Positions 16,575 through 25,358 of a stretch of DNA of 64,000 bases are shown piece after piece. The position numbers were made by a program, and so were the translations under genes. Numbering within the stretch: position 1 is the first letter of the stretch; every line of letters starts with the position of its first letter. Source of the stretch: Azotobacter paspali (GTDB lineage: Bacteria > Pseudomonadota > Gammaproteobacteria > Pseudomonadales > Pseudomonadaceae); assembly GCF_042434745.1 (NCBI RefSeq), contig NZ_JBHLSS010000009.1. The stretch is one strand, 5' to 3'. The notes under the pieces are model-generated. The model made no database searches. It worked only from the letters and a program-made list of their open reading frames with translations, and had not been told where the DNA came from.

Positions 16575-16602
16575 TTGACCGCGCGTCGGCGGCCACTATA
16601 TA
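16575..16602 (+). promoter_or_regulatory. Probable topA promoter
   Basis: The -35 box TTGACC (16575-16580) and the -10 box TATATA (16597-16602) have 16-base spacing; an overlapping TATATA gives 18. A GC-rich discriminator follows, a feature of supercoiling-sensitive promoters. The implied topA leader is about 205 bases and has no other gene. Confidence 0.55.
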
Positions 16603-16814
16603 TAGCGCCGAACAGGAGCCTTGCGGTCGGTTGATTGAATCACTTTCGGCGTCCGAGGCCCCGAACTGCGTTGCCGCTCCTCGTTATAGCCCGGCTATGA
16701 CCCCGTCACAGCGCCTTGTCTCGGAATTTCCCTCGGCCGAACCTGCGTTCAAGTACCGGCCTGGCAGGCAGACGCTCCTCGCTTTCACCTTTCGAATTAG
16801 GAATGCTCAGATCC

Positions 16815-19421
16815 ATGGGTAAATCGCTGGTCATCGTGGAATCCCCGGCTAAGGCCAAGACCATCAACAAGTATCTGGGCAGCCAGTACGTGGTGAAGTC
16901 GAGCATCGGCCATATCCGTGACCTGCCCACCAGCGGCTCGGCCAGTACCGCCAAGGAGCCGGCCAAGCGCGGCAAGGGCATGGCCGAAGGGCCGGCGTTG
17001 TCGCCCAGGGACAAGGCCAAGCGTCAATTGTTCGCGCGCATGGGGGTCGATCCCGAGCACGGCTGGCAGGCCCATTACGAAATCCTGCCGGGCAAGGAAA
17101 AGGTGGTCGACGAGTTGCGCCGCCTGGCCCGGGAAGCCGACACCATCTATCTCGCCACCGACCTGGACCGCGAAGGGGAGGCCATTGCCTGGCACCTGCG
17201 CGAATCCATCGGCGGCGACGAGGAGCGCTACAAGCGCGTGGTGTTCAACGAAATCACCAAGAAGGCGATCCAGGAAGCTTTCTCCCAGCCGGGCGACCTG
17301 GATATCAACCGGGTTAATGCGCAGCAGGCGCGGCGCTTCCTCGACCGGGTGGTCGGCTACATGGTTTCGCCGCTGCTCTGGCAGAAGATCGCTCGCGGCC
17401 TGTCCGCCGGCCGCGTGCAGTCGGTGGCGGTGAAGCTGATCGTCGAGCGCGAGCGGGAGATCCGCGCCTTCATCCCGGAGGAGTTCTGGGAGGTGCATGC
17501 CGACCTGGGTACTGCCCGCGGCGACAAGGTGCGCTTCGAGGTGGCCAGGGAGAACGGCGAAGCGTTCCGCCCGCTCAACGAGGCCCAGGCCATGGCCGCG
17601 CTGGAGAAGCTCAAGGCCTCCAGCTACCGGGTGCTCAAGCGCGAGGACAAGCCGACCCGCAGCAAGCCCTCGGCGCCCTTCATCACCTCGACCCTGCAGC
17701 AGGCGGCGAGCAACCGCCTCGGCTTCTCGGTGAAAAAGACCATGATGATGGCCCAGCGCTTGTACGAGGCCGGCTACATCACCTACATGCGGACCGACTC
17801 GACTAACCTCTCCGCCGATGCTCTGGAAATGGCGCGTGGCTTTATCGACAGCGAGTTCGGTGGGAAGTACCTGCCGGCTAAGCCCAATGTCTACACCAGC
17901 AAGGAAGGCGCCCAAGAGGCCCACGAGGCGATCCGTCCCTCCGACGTCAACCTGCGGCCGAACCAGTTGGCCGGCATGGAGCGCGACGCAGAGCGCCTCT
18001 ACGAGCTGATTTGGCGCCAGTTCGTCGCCTGCCAGATGCCACCGGCCGAATACCTGTCGACCAGCGTCAGCGTCCAGGCCGGCGACTTCGAGCTGCGCGC
18101 CAAGGGCCGTATCCTCAAGTTCGACGGCTATACCCGTGTGCTGCCGCAACTGGCCAAGCCCGGCGAGGACGACGTGCTGCCGGAGATGAGCGAGGGCGAA
18201 CTGCTCGATCTGCTCAAGCTCGATCCCAGCCAGCATTTTACCAAGCCGCCGGCGCGCTACAGCGAGGCCAGCCTGGTCAAGGAGATGGAAAAGCGCGGGA
18301 TCGGCCGGCCATCCACCTACGCGGCGATCATCTCGACCATCCAGGAGCGCGGCTACGTGACCCTGCAGAATCGCCGTTTCCATTCGGAGAAGATGGGCGA
18401 GATCGTCACCGAGCGGCTCGGCGAGAGCTTCGCCAACCTGATGGACTACGGCTTTACCGCCAGCATGGAGGAGCATCTGGACGACGTCGCCCAGGGCGAG
18501 CGCGACTGGAAGAACCTGCTCGACGAGTTCTACGGCGATTTCCGCAGGAAGCTGGAGGCGGCCGAATCCAGCGAAGCCGGCATGCGCGCTAACCAGCCGA
18601 CCCTGACCGACATTCCCTGCCGCGAATGCGGCCGGCCGATGATGATCCGCACCGCCTCGACCGGCGTGTTCCTCGGCTGCTCGGGCTATAACTTGCCGCC
18701 CAAGGAGCGCTGCAAGGCGACCGTCAATCTGATCCCAGGCGACGAGATCGCCGCGGACGACGAGGGCGAGTCCGAGTCCCTGCTGCTGCGCCACAAGCGC
18801 CGCTGCCCGAAGTGCGGCACGGCGATGGACGCCTATCTGCTCGACGAGCGGCACAAGCTGCACATCTGCGGTAACAATCCGGACTGTCCCGGCTACGAGA
18901 TCGAGGAGGGCCAGTACCGCATCAAGGGTTACGAGGGGCCGACCCTGGAGTGCGACAAGTGCGGTAGCGAGATGCAGCTCAAGACCGGTCGTTTCGGCAA
19001 GTTCTTCGGCTGTACCAACGCCGCCTGCAAGAACACCCGCAAGCTGCTGAAGAACGGCGAGCCGGCGCCGCCGAAGATGGATGCGGTGAAAATGCCGGAG
19101 CTGCGCTGCGAGAAGGTCGACGATGTTTACGTGCTGCGCGACGGCGCTTCCGGCCTGTTTCTCGCCGCCAGCCAGTTCCCGAAGAACCGCGAGACCCGTG
19201 CGCCGCTGGTCCTGGAACTGTTGCCGCATCGCGACGAGATCGACCCGAAATACCACTTCCTGCTGGAGGCCCCTAGCCACGACCCGGAAGGGCGCCCGGC
19301 GGTGATCCGCTTCAGCCGCAAAACCAAGGAGCAATACGTGCAGAGCGAGGTCGAAGGCAAGCCCAGCGGCTGGCGTGCTTTCTATCGGGACGGCCGCTGG
19401 GTGGTCGAGGACAAGCACTGA
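16815..19421 (+). CDS. topA: DNA topoisomerase I (type IA)
   Basis: Relaxes negative supercoils through a 5'-phosphotyrosine intermediate. Of 868 residues, the Toprim domain starts GKSLVIVESPAKAKTINKYL and has ATDLDREGEAIAWH near 115-128. The active-site Tyr lies in GYITYMRTDSTNLS near 320. Three C-terminal zinc ribbons follow: CRECGRPM with C-SGYN-C near 603, CPKCGTAMDAY near 672, and CDKCGSEM with CTNAAC near 715. A basic tail follows. The ATG at 16815 matches relatives; a frame open to 16716 adds an implausible N-terminus. Confidence 0.96.
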   Translation: MGKSLVIVESPAKAKTINKYLGSQYVVKSSIGHIRDLPTSGSASTAKEPAKRGKGMAEGPALSPRDKAKRQLFARMGVDPEHGWQAHYEILPGKEKVVDELRRLAREADTIYLATDLDREGEAIAWHLRESIGGDEERYKRVVFNEITKKAIQEAFSQPGDLDINRVNAQQARRFLDRVVGYMVSPLLWQKIARGLSAGRVQSVAVKLIVEREREIRAFIPEEFWEVHADLGTARGDKVRFEVARENGEAFRPLNEAQAMAALEKLKASSYRVLKREDKPTRSKPSAPFITSTLQQAASNRLGFSVKKTMMMAQRLYEAGYITYMRTDSTNLSADALEMARGFIDSEFGGKYLPAKPNVYTSKEGAQEAHEAIRPSDVNLRPNQLAGMERDAERLYELIWRQFVACQMPPAEYLSTSVSVQAGDFELRAKGRILKFDGYTRVLPQLAKPGEDDVLPEMSEGELLDLLKLDPSQHFTKPPARYSEASLVKEMEKRGIGRPSTYAAIISTIQERGYVTLQNRRFHSEKMGEIVTERLGESFANLMDYGFTASMEEHLDDVAQGERDWKNLLDEFYGDFRRKLEAAESSEAGMRANQPTLTDIPCRECGRPMMIRTASTGVFLGCSGYNLPPKERCKATVNLIPGDEIAADDEGESESLLLRHKRRCPKCGTAMDAYLLDERHKLHICGNNPDCPGYEIEEGQYRIKGYEGPTLECDKCGSEMQLKTGRFGKFFGCTNAACKNTRKLLKNGEPAPPKMDAVKMPELRCEKVDDVYVLRDGASGLFLAASQFPKNRETRAPLVLELLPHRDEIDPKYHFLLEAPSHDPEGRPAVIRFSRKTKEQYVQSEVEGKPSGWRAFYRDGRWVVEDKH

Positions 19422-19567
19422 TCCTCCGGTGTATCGCGCTCCCAGCGGAAAAGCGCCTGTCGTGGACGGCCTGTCGGAGATGGCCGGTGCCGTCCATGCC
19501 GTGGGTCCATACTTGATCGCACTTTGACCTGGTATACAGTGGCTGTCTCGAATTGGAGGTTGCCTGC

Positions 19568-20092
19568 ATGGCCCACGAGCTTTATACACGCACCAACCAG
19601 AAACTCTATTTCGCTGGCCTGGCGCTGGCATCCCTGCGCCAAGCGGAGGAAAGCCGGGCGCTGAACGCCCAGGCGCAGGCCATGGCGGAGCGCGAGGCGG
19701 TGCTTTTTCACCTGCATGGTGCCCTGCTAGGGCTGTGCCATGAAATCGCCGGCTTCTACCACCTGCTCGAGGCGGGTGCGCCGCGGGTCGAACGCTTCCT
19801 GGATGCCGGATTGCTGCGTGCGGCGCCCAGTCCGGAGTTGGCGGAGCTGGTGGAGCTGGCTAGCCAGCCCGAAACCTGGCTAGCCGAACTGCTGGATCAG
19901 CATGCCCGGTTGTTCCAGCCGCCACAGGCGCCGAAGAAGGCCAAGGTCGATTCGCGGCTGCCGTTGATCGAAACGGTGGGCCTGGACGCGGAAGAGGCGT
20001 CGCCGCTCCCGAGCACCAAGCAACTGGAGCAGTGGAGAAAGTCGCTCAAGGATCTGGCCCTGCGCTTTCGCGAGTCCCTGACCGAGTGCTGA
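19568..20092 (+). CDS. Conserved hypothetical protein (DUF6586-like)
   Basis: A 174-residue predicted cytoplasmic, mainly alpha-helical protein starting MAHELYTRTNQKLYFAGLAL. This gene sits between topA and sulA in other Pseudomonas genomes. The N-terminal two thirds form a helix-rich domain (LARLRQAEESRALNAQ-like), followed by a proline- and lysine-containing linker (about 120-140) and a short terminal helix. The ATG at 19568 has TTGGAGG upstream; the frame is also open five codons earlier. No motif points to enzymatic activity and the function is unknown. Confidence 0.7.
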   Translation: MAHELYTRTNQKLYFAGLALASLRQAEESRALNAQAQAMAEREAVLFHLHGALLGLCHEIAGFYHLLEAGAPRVERFLDAGLLRAAPSPELAELVELASQPETWLAELLDQHARLFQPPQAPKKAKVDSRLPLIETVGLDAEEASPLPSTKQLEQWRKSLKDLALRFRESLTEC

Positions 20093-20178
20093 GCGGGTAG
20101 GGGAGCGGCGGTCATCCAGGGATGTTCAGGATCGGCTGTTACATTACAATGTCCGGCCTTTTCCACGAGCAGCCCCCT

Positions 20179-20412
20179 ATGCCTACGTCCTTTCTCGAAA
20201 TCGTCGAACTGCCCGATGGGCGAATCGCCTTGCGTCGTGCCGACGACGAAGAAGAGCTGGTCATCCTCGACTTTTCCGAAAGCGCGAAGAGCTTTCTGCA
20301 GGGGTATCACATCGAGGTAGCCAAGGCCATGCTGAACGTGGGCGTGCAGATGGCCGGGCGTCTAGCCGAGGGCGACTTCGAGAGCGACGAACTGCCGCGC
20401 GTTCTGCACTGA
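20179..20412 (+). CDS. Small conserved hypothetical protein
   Basis: A 77-residue acidic protein, MPTSFLEIVELPDGRIALRR then ADDEEELVILDFSESAKSFL, ending DFESDELPRVLH. It is conserved in this position next to sulA-lexA in pseudomonads as far as I recall. No known domain is visible, and there is no signal peptide or membrane segment. The start at 20179 is chosen from homologous length; an upstream in-frame ATG at 20122 is less likely. It points towards the convergent sulA. Confidence 0.65.
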   Translation: MPTSFLEIVELPDGRIALRRADDEEELVILDFSESAKSFLQGYHIEVAKAMLNVGVQMAGRLAEGDFESDELPRVLH

Positions 20413-20473
20413 AGTCGGCCGTGCCCGTGGGAAGTGGGTGCTATATTCGCCTTTCGCTACAAGGTTGTGGACT

Positions 20474-20944
20474 TCAACCCAGTCGGATGTTCAGGCTCTG
20501 AGCCCGACCGATTCGTGCGGCCTGGAGCAACCGGTGTCTGGTCGGCCGACTCACCTGGTTCAGCCAACTGACCACCGTATGACTGTGCCCTAGGCGCAGG
20601 GCCTCGCACGCCAGCTTGCTTGCTTCCTGTTCGCGAGAGGAGTGCAGCAGGAGAATCCGCTCGCGATTGAGGCCGGCCTCGCGCAGCCAGCCGTGGCTCA
20701 GATTGGCCGGGGGGGCCACCAGAGTCAGCCAGCGTCCGTCGTCGCCCTGGCTCAATTCGCGCAGCATGGGGGCGAGCAAGAAAAGGCATTGACCGGCATC
20801 GCCACGCAGGCTGAGTTCGCTAAATGGCTCCGTCTGTCTGGCGGGGGGCGATCCGGGCGCTTTCCCGTCGTTGCGGCGGGACGGCCGGGCCAGCGCCGCT
20901 TCGAACGGCAACGACTGTGCGTTCAGGGACTGCGAGAGCTGCAT
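20474..20944 (-). CDS. sulA: SOS cell-division inhibitor SulA
   Basis: SulA binds FtsZ and blocks septation during the SOS response. The 156-residue Pseudomonas-type protein has an N-terminal variable part (about 1-40) and a RecA-like core with FSELSLRGDAGQCLFLLAPM, WLTLVAPP, and HSHTVVSWLNQVSRPTRHRL. It starts 8 bases after the lexA stop on the same strand, so it is expressed from the LexA-controlled lexA promoter. Confidence 0.9.
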   Translation of the reverse strand: MQLSQSLNAQSLPFEAALARPSRRNDGKAPGSPPARQTEPFSELSLRGDAGQCLFLLAPMLRELSQGDDGRWLTLVAPPANLSHGWLREAGLNRERILLLHSSREQEASKLACEALRLGHSHTVVSWLNQVSRPTRHRLLQAARIGRAQSLNIRLG

Positions 20945-20952
20945 GCTTCCTC

Positions 20953-21561
20953 CTAGCGGCGTATCACGCCGACACTCAATCCTTCGATGGTCAGGTCCTG
21001 CTCGGTCAAGTCTATTTCGAGCGGAGAGAATTCCGGGTTTTCGGCGATCAGCCAGACCTTGTCCCCATCGCGCCTGAAGCGCTTGACGGTGACCTCGTCA
21101 TTGAGGCGCACCACCACGATCTGGCCGTTGTGCGCCTCGCGGCAGGTGTGCACGGCGAGCAGGTCGCCATCGTAGATGCCAACGTCCCTCATGCTCATGC
21201 CACGTACCCGCAGCAGGTAGTCGGCGCGGGGATGGAAGAAGCCCGGATCGATCTGGCAGGTTTCCTCGATGTGCTGCTGGGCGAGGATCGGTGCGCCGGC
21301 CGCGACCCGGCCGACGATGGGCAGGCTGGTCGGTTCGCTTTCGATTTCGCTGCCGGGAATGCGGATGCCGCGGGAGGCGCCCGGAGTCATTTCGATCGCG
21401 CCCTTGCGCGCCATCGCCTTGAGATGCTCTTCCGCCGCGTTGGGGGACTTGAAGCCGAGTTCCCTGGCGATCTCCGCCCGGGTCGGCGGATAACCGTTCT
21501 CTTCCAGACAGCGCTTGATGAAGGCGAGGATTTCGACTTGGCGAGGCGTCAGTTTGTACAT
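20953..21561 (-). CDS. lexA: SOS repressor LexA
   Basis: The repressor of the DNA-damage regulon, inactivated by RecA-stimulated self-cleavage. Of 202 residues, the N-terminal winged helix is MYKLTPRQVEILAFIKRCLE to about residue 70. The cleavage site Ala-Gly lies in VGRVAAGAPILA (about 89-90), and the catalytic Ser in RVRGMSMRDVGIYDGD (about 120). The catalytic Lys lies in DEVTVKRFRRDGDKVW (about 157). It is the first gene of a lexA-sulA operon, and two LexA boxes overlie its promoter, so it is autoregulated. Confidence 0.97.
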   Translation of the reverse strand: MYKLTPRQVEILAFIKRCLEENGYPPTRAEIARELGFKSPNAAEEHLKAMARKGAIEMTPGASRGIRIPGSEIESEPTSLPIVGRVAAGAPILAQQHIEETCQIDPGFFHPRADYLLRVRGMSMRDVGIYDGDLLAVHTCREAHNGQIVVVRLNDEVTVKRFRRDGDKVWLIAENPEFSPLEIDLTEQDLTIEGLSVGVIRR

Positions 21562-21571
21562 GGAGGCTGCT

Positions 21572-21587
21572 CTGTATTTTTATCCAG
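21572..21587. promoter_or_regulatory. LexA box 2 (proximal) of lexA
   Basis: CTGTATTTTTATCCAG matches the consensus CTG-N10-CAG exactly in the half sites. It sits 10 bases upstream of the lexA start codon. Confidence 0.85.
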
Positions 21588-21590
21588 TTA

Positions 21591-21606
21591 CTGGGATTGT
21601 ATACAG
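21591..21606. promoter_or_regulatory. LexA box 1 (distal) of lexA, covering the -10
   Basis: CTGGGATTGTATACAG matches CTG-N10-CAG and includes the -10 hexamer of the lexA promoter. It is 3 bases from the proximal box, the tandem arrangement usual for lexA genes. Confidence 0.88.
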
Positions 21607-21623
21607 TATTCTTCGACTGGCAA
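21596..21623 (-). promoter_or_regulatory. lexA-sulA promoter
   Basis: On the minus strand, -35 TTGCCA (21618-21623) and -10 TACAAT (21596-21601) are spaced by 16 bases. The -10 lies inside a LexA box, so LexA binding would block RNA polymerase directly. Confidence 0.75.
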
Positions 21624-21724
21624 CCGATTGGTTGAGGATGCTTGCAATCCCTCCTCAGTCCGCTGTCCGAATTGCAATACAATGGCGGTTCAAGGGAATG
21701 AAAGTCGTCACTGGCGGAGGAAGC

Positions 21725-22405
21725 ATGCCCCACTCGGAAACTGTCGAGCGCATCCTGGACGCTGCCGAGCAACTGTTCGCGGAAAGGGGATTCGCCGAGA
21801 CCTCGCTACGACTGATCACCAGCAAGGCCGATGTCAATCTGGCTGCGGTGAACTACCACTTCGGTTCGAAAAGCGCGCTCATCGAGGCGGTTTTCTCCCG
21901 GGTACTCGGCCCCTTCTGCAGCGGCCTGGGGCGTGAGCTGGACCGCCGCCAGGCCGTGGGCGTGAGCCTCGAGGAGCTTCTGGAAATCACCATCGCACAG
22001 GCACAGGCGGCGCGTCCGCGCAGCGGCATGGCGATTTTCATGCGTCTGCTCAGTCTGGTTCTGAGCCAGGGGCAGGAACACCTGCGGCGCTATCTCGAGG
22101 ACACTTACGGCAAGCTTTTCCGCCGCTACCTGCTGCTACTGGAGGAGGTGGTGCCGGGGATTCCGCCGCTGGAGCTGTTCTGGCGCACCCATTTCATGCT
22201 CGGCGCGGCCTCCTTCAGCCTGTCCGGGATCGATACGCTGCGCGCTTTCGCCGCGGAGCGTTTCGAGGTGCAGACTTCCAACGAACAGGCGTTGCGCCTG
22301 CTGGTGCCCTTTCTCGCCGCCGGCATGCGCGCCGGGAGTGCCATCGACGACCCGCAACTGGCCAATGCCCGGCCCAGGCCGCGTGGCAAGGCGGCGCAGC
22401 CCTAG
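21725..22405 (+). CDS. psrA: TetR-family regulator PsrA
   Basis: PsrA senses long-chain fatty acids, represses fad genes and itself, and activates rpoS in Pseudomonas. Of 226 residues, the TetR helix-turn-helix is SETVERILDAAEQLFAERGF to NLAAVNYHFGSKSALIEAV (about 4-56). The ligand domain includes RSGMAIFMRLLSLVLSQGQ and ELFWRTHFMLGAASFSLSGI. The start at 21725 (MPHSETVERI) follows GGCGGAGG; the longer open frame to 21515 runs into the lexA promoter. It is divergent from lexA. The fadBA operon in the same window is a likely target. Confidence 0.9.
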   Translation: MPHSETVERILDAAEQLFAERGFAETSLRLITSKADVNLAAVNYHFGSKSALIEAVFSRVLGPFCSGLGRELDRRQAVGVSLEELLEITIAQAQAARPRSGMAIFMRLLSLVLSQGQEHLRRYLEDTYGKLFRRYLLLLEEVVPGIPPLELFWRTHFMLGAASFSLSGIDTLRAFAAERFEVQTSNEQALRLLVPFLAAGMRAGSAIDDPQLANARPRPRGKAAQP

Positions 22406-22487
22406 CGCGGTTCGCCCCGTTTCGCCCGAGGCGGACGAGTAGCGAGGCGGTGGGCGGCATCGCCCCGATCGGCTAAGCTAGCGGCCC

Positions 22488-23012
22488 ATGCGAATGCTCG
22501 ACTTTCTTCATATTTCCCTGGCGGATCAGACGCTGTACGGTTTCGCCGATGGTCGCCTGCGCCTGTGCCTGGCGGTTTCCACCGCGTTGAACGGTCCCGG
22601 CGAGCGGTCCGGTTCCGGCTGTACGCCGCGCGGCTTGCACCAGGTGCGTGCGAAGATCGGCGCAGGCCTGCCAGCAGGAGCTGTGCTGCGCGGGCGGCGC
22701 TGGACCGGCGAGGTCTGGACGCCGGAGCTGCACGAAGCCTTTCCCGGCCGCGACTGGATTCTCAGTCGAATCCTTTGGCTGAGCGGCTGCGAAGTCGGCC
22801 GCAACCGGCTCGGTCCGGTAGACACCTTCCGTCGCTACATCTATCTCCATGGCACGCCGGACAGCGAGCCCATGGGGGTGCCGCGTTCCCACGGCTGCGT
22901 GCGCCTGCGCAACGCCGACCTGCTGGAGCTTTACCCGCGCGTGCCCCTGCACTGCCGCGTGCGGATCGAAGAAGCGCCGTGCCCCGAGTGGGCGGCGACC
23001 GATTTCAGTTGA
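22488..23012 (+). CDS. L,D-transpeptidase (YkuD family)
   Basis: A 174-residue protein with a YkuD catalytic domain. The signature HGTPDSEPMGVPRSHGCVRL (about 125-144) contains the conserved His and the nucleophilic Cys. The family makes 3-3 crosslinks in peptidoglycan or attaches lipoprotein. No signal peptide is evident: the N-terminus MRMLDFLHISLADQTLYGF already enters the domain, so export is unclear. It precedes nagZ by 10 bases, which ties it to cell-wall turnover. Confidence 0.85.
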   Translation: MRMLDFLHISLADQTLYGFADGRLRLCLAVSTALNGPGERSGSGCTPRGLHQVRAKIGAGLPAGAVLRGRRWTGEVWTPELHEAFPGRDWILSRILWLSGCEVGRNRLGPVDTFRRYIYLHGTPDSEPMGVPRSHGCVRLRNADLLELYPRVPLHCRVRIEEAPCPEWAATDFS

Positions 23013-23022
23013 AGGATTTTTC

Positions 23023-24021
23023 ATGCAAGGCTCTTTGATGCTGGACATCGCCGGTACCTGGCTGACCGCCGAAGATCGCCAGTTGCTGCGCCAGCCCGAG
23101 GTAGGCGGCCTGATTCTGTTCGCCCGCAATATCGAGCACCCGGCCCAGGTCCGCGAGCTCTGCGCGGCGATCCGTGCCGAGCGCTCCGACCTGCTGCTCG
23201 CCGTGGATCAGGAGGGCGGCCGCGTGCAACGCCTGCGCCAGGGGTTCGTGCGTTTGCCGGCGATGGGTGCGCTGGCCGCACATGGGGAGAACAAATGGCT
23301 GGCCGAGGAGTGCGGCTGGCTGATGGCGACCGAGGTGCTGGCAGCCGGGTTGGATTTCAGTTTCGCGCCGGTTCTGGATCTCGATCATGGGCGCAGCGCA
23401 GTGATCGGCTCGCGCGGCTTCGCTGGCGAACCGGAGGCGGTCATCCGCCTAGCCGGGGCTTTCGTCCGTGGCATGCATGCCGCCGGCATGGCTGCCACCG
23501 GCAAGCATTTCCCCGGCCATGGCTGGGCGGAAGCCGATTCCCATGTGGCCATCCCCACCGACGAGCGCAGTCTCGATGCGATCCGCGCTCAGGACCTGCT
23601 GCCCTTCCAGCGCCTCGGCGGACAACTGGATGCGCTGATGCCGGCGCACGTCATCTATCCGCAGGTCGATGCGCAGCCGGCCGGCTTCTCCCGCCGCTGG
23701 TTGCAGGACATCCTGCGCGGCGAGCTGGGCTTCGGCGGGGTGGTGTTCAGCGACGACCTGTCGATGGCCGGTGCCCATGTGGCCGGCGATGCGGCTGCGC
23801 GGATCGAGGCGGCGCTCGCCGCCGGTTGCGACATGGGGCTGGTATGCAACGACCGGGCGGCGGCAGAACTGGCCCTGTCTGCCCTGCAGCGCCTCGGCGC
23901 GAAGCCGTCGCCGCGTTTGGTGGGGATGCGCCGACGGGCTTTCCCTGGCGTCGATTACAAGCAGAACCCACGCTGGCTGCGCGCGCTCAAGAGTCTGCGC
24001 CAAGCCCGGCTGATCGATTGA
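23023..24021 (+). CDS. nagZ: Beta-N-acetylglucosaminidase NagZ (GH3)
   Basis: A cytoplasmic recycling enzyme that removes GlcNAc from 1,6-anhydro muropeptides. Its 1,6-anhydroMurNAc-peptide products influence AmpC induction in pseudomonads. The 332-residue GH3 protein has LLAVDQEGGRVQRLR (about 57-71), the family signature GKHFPGHGWAEADSHVAIPT (about 161-180, catalytic His), and the Asp nucleophile in GGVVFSDDLSMAGAH (about 245). The start at 23023 (MQGSLMLDIAGTWL) has AAGGAT upstream. It lies in a run with the L,D-transpeptidase and mtnP, transcribed the same way with gaps of about 10 bases. Confidence 0.93.
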   Translation: MQGSLMLDIAGTWLTAEDRQLLRQPEVGGLILFARNIEHPAQVRELCAAIRAERSDLLLAVDQEGGRVQRLRQGFVRLPAMGALAAHGENKWLAEECGWLMATEVLAAGLDFSFAPVLDLDHGRSAVIGSRGFAGEPEAVIRLAGAFVRGMHAAGMAATGKHFPGHGWAEADSHVAIPTDERSLDAIRAQDLLPFQRLGGQLDALMPAHVIYPQVDAQPAGFSRRWLQDILRGELGFGGVVFSDDLSMAGAHVAGDAAARIEAALAAGCDMGLVCNDRAAAELALSALQRLGAKPSPRLVGMRRRAFPGVDYKQNPRWLRALKSLRQARLID

Positions 24022-24030
24022 GGAGATGAC

Positions 24031-24768
24031 ATGACGGTCCATGCGATCATCGGCGGTACCGGTCTGACCCAACTGGAAGGACTGCGCATCCATCAGTCCC
24101 TGTCGCTGGAGACGCCTTTCGGCACTCCCTCGGCGGACATCCTGCGCGGCGACTACGCCGGCCGCGAGGTGCTGTTCCTGGCGCGCCACGGCCACCCGCA
24201 TTGCATTCCGCCGCATCGGGTCAATTACCGGGCCAACCTCTGGGCGCTGCGCCAGGCCGGCGCCACGGCAATCCTCGCGGTCAATGCGGTTGGCGGCATT
24301 CATGCGGCGATGGGTACCGGGCATTTCTGTGTGCCGCACCAGATTGTCGATTACACCTTCGGCCGGGCGCACACCTACTTCGAGGACGATCTCGACACTG
24401 TCACCCATGTAGATTTCAGCCACCCCTATGACCAGACCCTGCGCCAGCGGCTGATGGCTGCCCTGGCCGCCGAAGGCTGCGCCTTCAGCGGGCACGGAGT
24501 CTATGGCTGTACTCAGGGGCCGCGCCTAGAAACCGCCGCCGAGGTCGTCCGTCTGGAGCGGGACGGCTGCGACATCGTCGGCATGACCGGCATGCCCGAG
24601 GCGGTATTGGCCCGGGAGCTGGAGCTGCCTTACGCCTGTTTGGCGCTGGTGGTGAATCCGGCGGCGGGCAAGAGCACGGCGCTGATCACCATGGACGACA
24701 TCGAGCGCGCCATAGGCGCGGGAATGGGTAAGGCCCGGGCGGTGCTAGGGCGGGTCCTGACGGCCTGA
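24031..24768 (+). CDS. mtnP: S-methyl-5'-thioinosine phosphorylase
   Basis: A 245-residue purine-nucleoside phosphorylase of the MTAP/PNP-2 group. Pseudomonas orthologues prefer methylthioinosine made by deamination of methylthioadenosine, a polyamine and quorum-signal by-product. The phosphate site IIGGTGL is at 6-12, ARHGHPHCIPPHRVNYRAN near 51-69, and GPRLETAAEV near 165-174. The substrate loop CDIVGMTGMPEAVLARELEL lies near 184-203. The ATG at 24031 has GAGGAG just upstream. A strong bidirectional terminator follows. Confidence 0.88.
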   Translation: MTVHAIIGGTGLTQLEGLRIHQSLSLETPFGTPSADILRGDYAGREVLFLARHGHPHCIPPHRVNYRANLWALRQAGATAILAVNAVGGIHAAMGTGHFCVPHQIVDYTFGRAHTYFEDDLDTVTHVDFSHPYDQTLRQRLMAALAAEGCAFSGHGVYGCTQGPRLETAAEVVRLERDGCDIVGMTGMPEAVLARELELPYACLALVVNPAAGKSTALITMDDIERAIGAGMGKARAVLGRVLTA

Positions 24769-24781
24769 GGCGTTTCCTGAA

Positions 24782-24812
24782 AACGACGAGGACTCCGGCG
24801 GTCCTCGTCGTT
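24782..24812. terminator. Bidirectional terminator between mtnP and csiV
   Basis: A perfect 12-base stem AACGACGAGGAC / GTCCTCGTCGTT with loop TCCGGCG, between convergent genes. The flanking A and T stretches are short. Confidence 0.7.
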
Positions 24813-24821
24813 CGGCATGCG

Positions 24822-25346
24822 TCAGAGGGCCGTGATCCGGATCAGCAGGCCCAGATTGCCGTGGTCGAAGAAGGTGAGTTGGCCGGTGGACAGGCGGTTG
24901 GTCTGTTTCAAGCGCTCGCTGCCGGCGAGGAAGCCGACATTGTCGAAGCGATTGATCCAGAATTCCGCGGCGACGTCCAGGTAACGTCCTTGGGTCAGGT
25001 CCAACGTGCCTTCGATGGGGTAATGGCCGTGGCTTTCCTTGCCGGCGCTCAACGCCATCCGGCTCGTCGTGCCGCCCAACTGCTGCTGCCAGGCTTGGTG
25101 CAGCAGGACCTTGTAACCCTCTGCCCTAGCCAGCTTGGCTACCTGCTCCTCTAGCGCCGGTGTCCGACGGTTCGTGTCGTTCAGGGTCTGCGCGCCGGCG
25201 GCCCAGTTCTCCGCCGGCGGCTGGCCCGCGGGCAGCGGGTCGCCGGGCTGGCGGAACAGGATCAATTCGACCTGGTACAGCCCTTCGGCAAACGCAGCCG
25301 GGGCAAGCAGGGCGAGCAGCAGGGGAAGCAGGCGTAGCGCACGCAT
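24822..25346 (-). CDS. CsiV-family periplasmic protein
   Basis: A 174-residue exported protein with a Sec signal peptide (MRALRLLPLLLALLAPAAFA). The mature start EGLYQVELILFRQPGDPLP (polarity partner of the VEL-I-F pattern) and the C-terminal LTFFDHGNLGLLIRITAL fit the CsiV family. In Vibrio, CsiV is a peptidoglycan-binding activator of a D-amino acid cell-wall process. In Pseudomonas it is an uncharacterised gene next to mfd. It is downstream of mfd on the same strand with a 12-base gap, so cotranscription is likely. Confidence 0.7.
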   Translation of the reverse strand: MRALRLLPLLLALLAPAAFAEGLYQVELILFRQPGDPLPAGQPPAENWAAGAQTLNDTNRRTPALEEQVAKLARAEGYKVLLHQAWQQQLGGTTSRMALSAGKESHGHYPIEGTLDLTQGRYLDVAAEFWINRFDNVGFLAGSERLKQTNRLSTGQLTFFDHGNLGLLIRITAL

Positions 25347-25358
25347 GGGGATCTGTCC

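Noticed and set aside
16797..19631. 944-codon open frame on the minus strand opposite topA
   Set aside because: It mirrors the strongly conserved topA and has no protein similarity; high-GC codon bias removes stops in that antisense frame.
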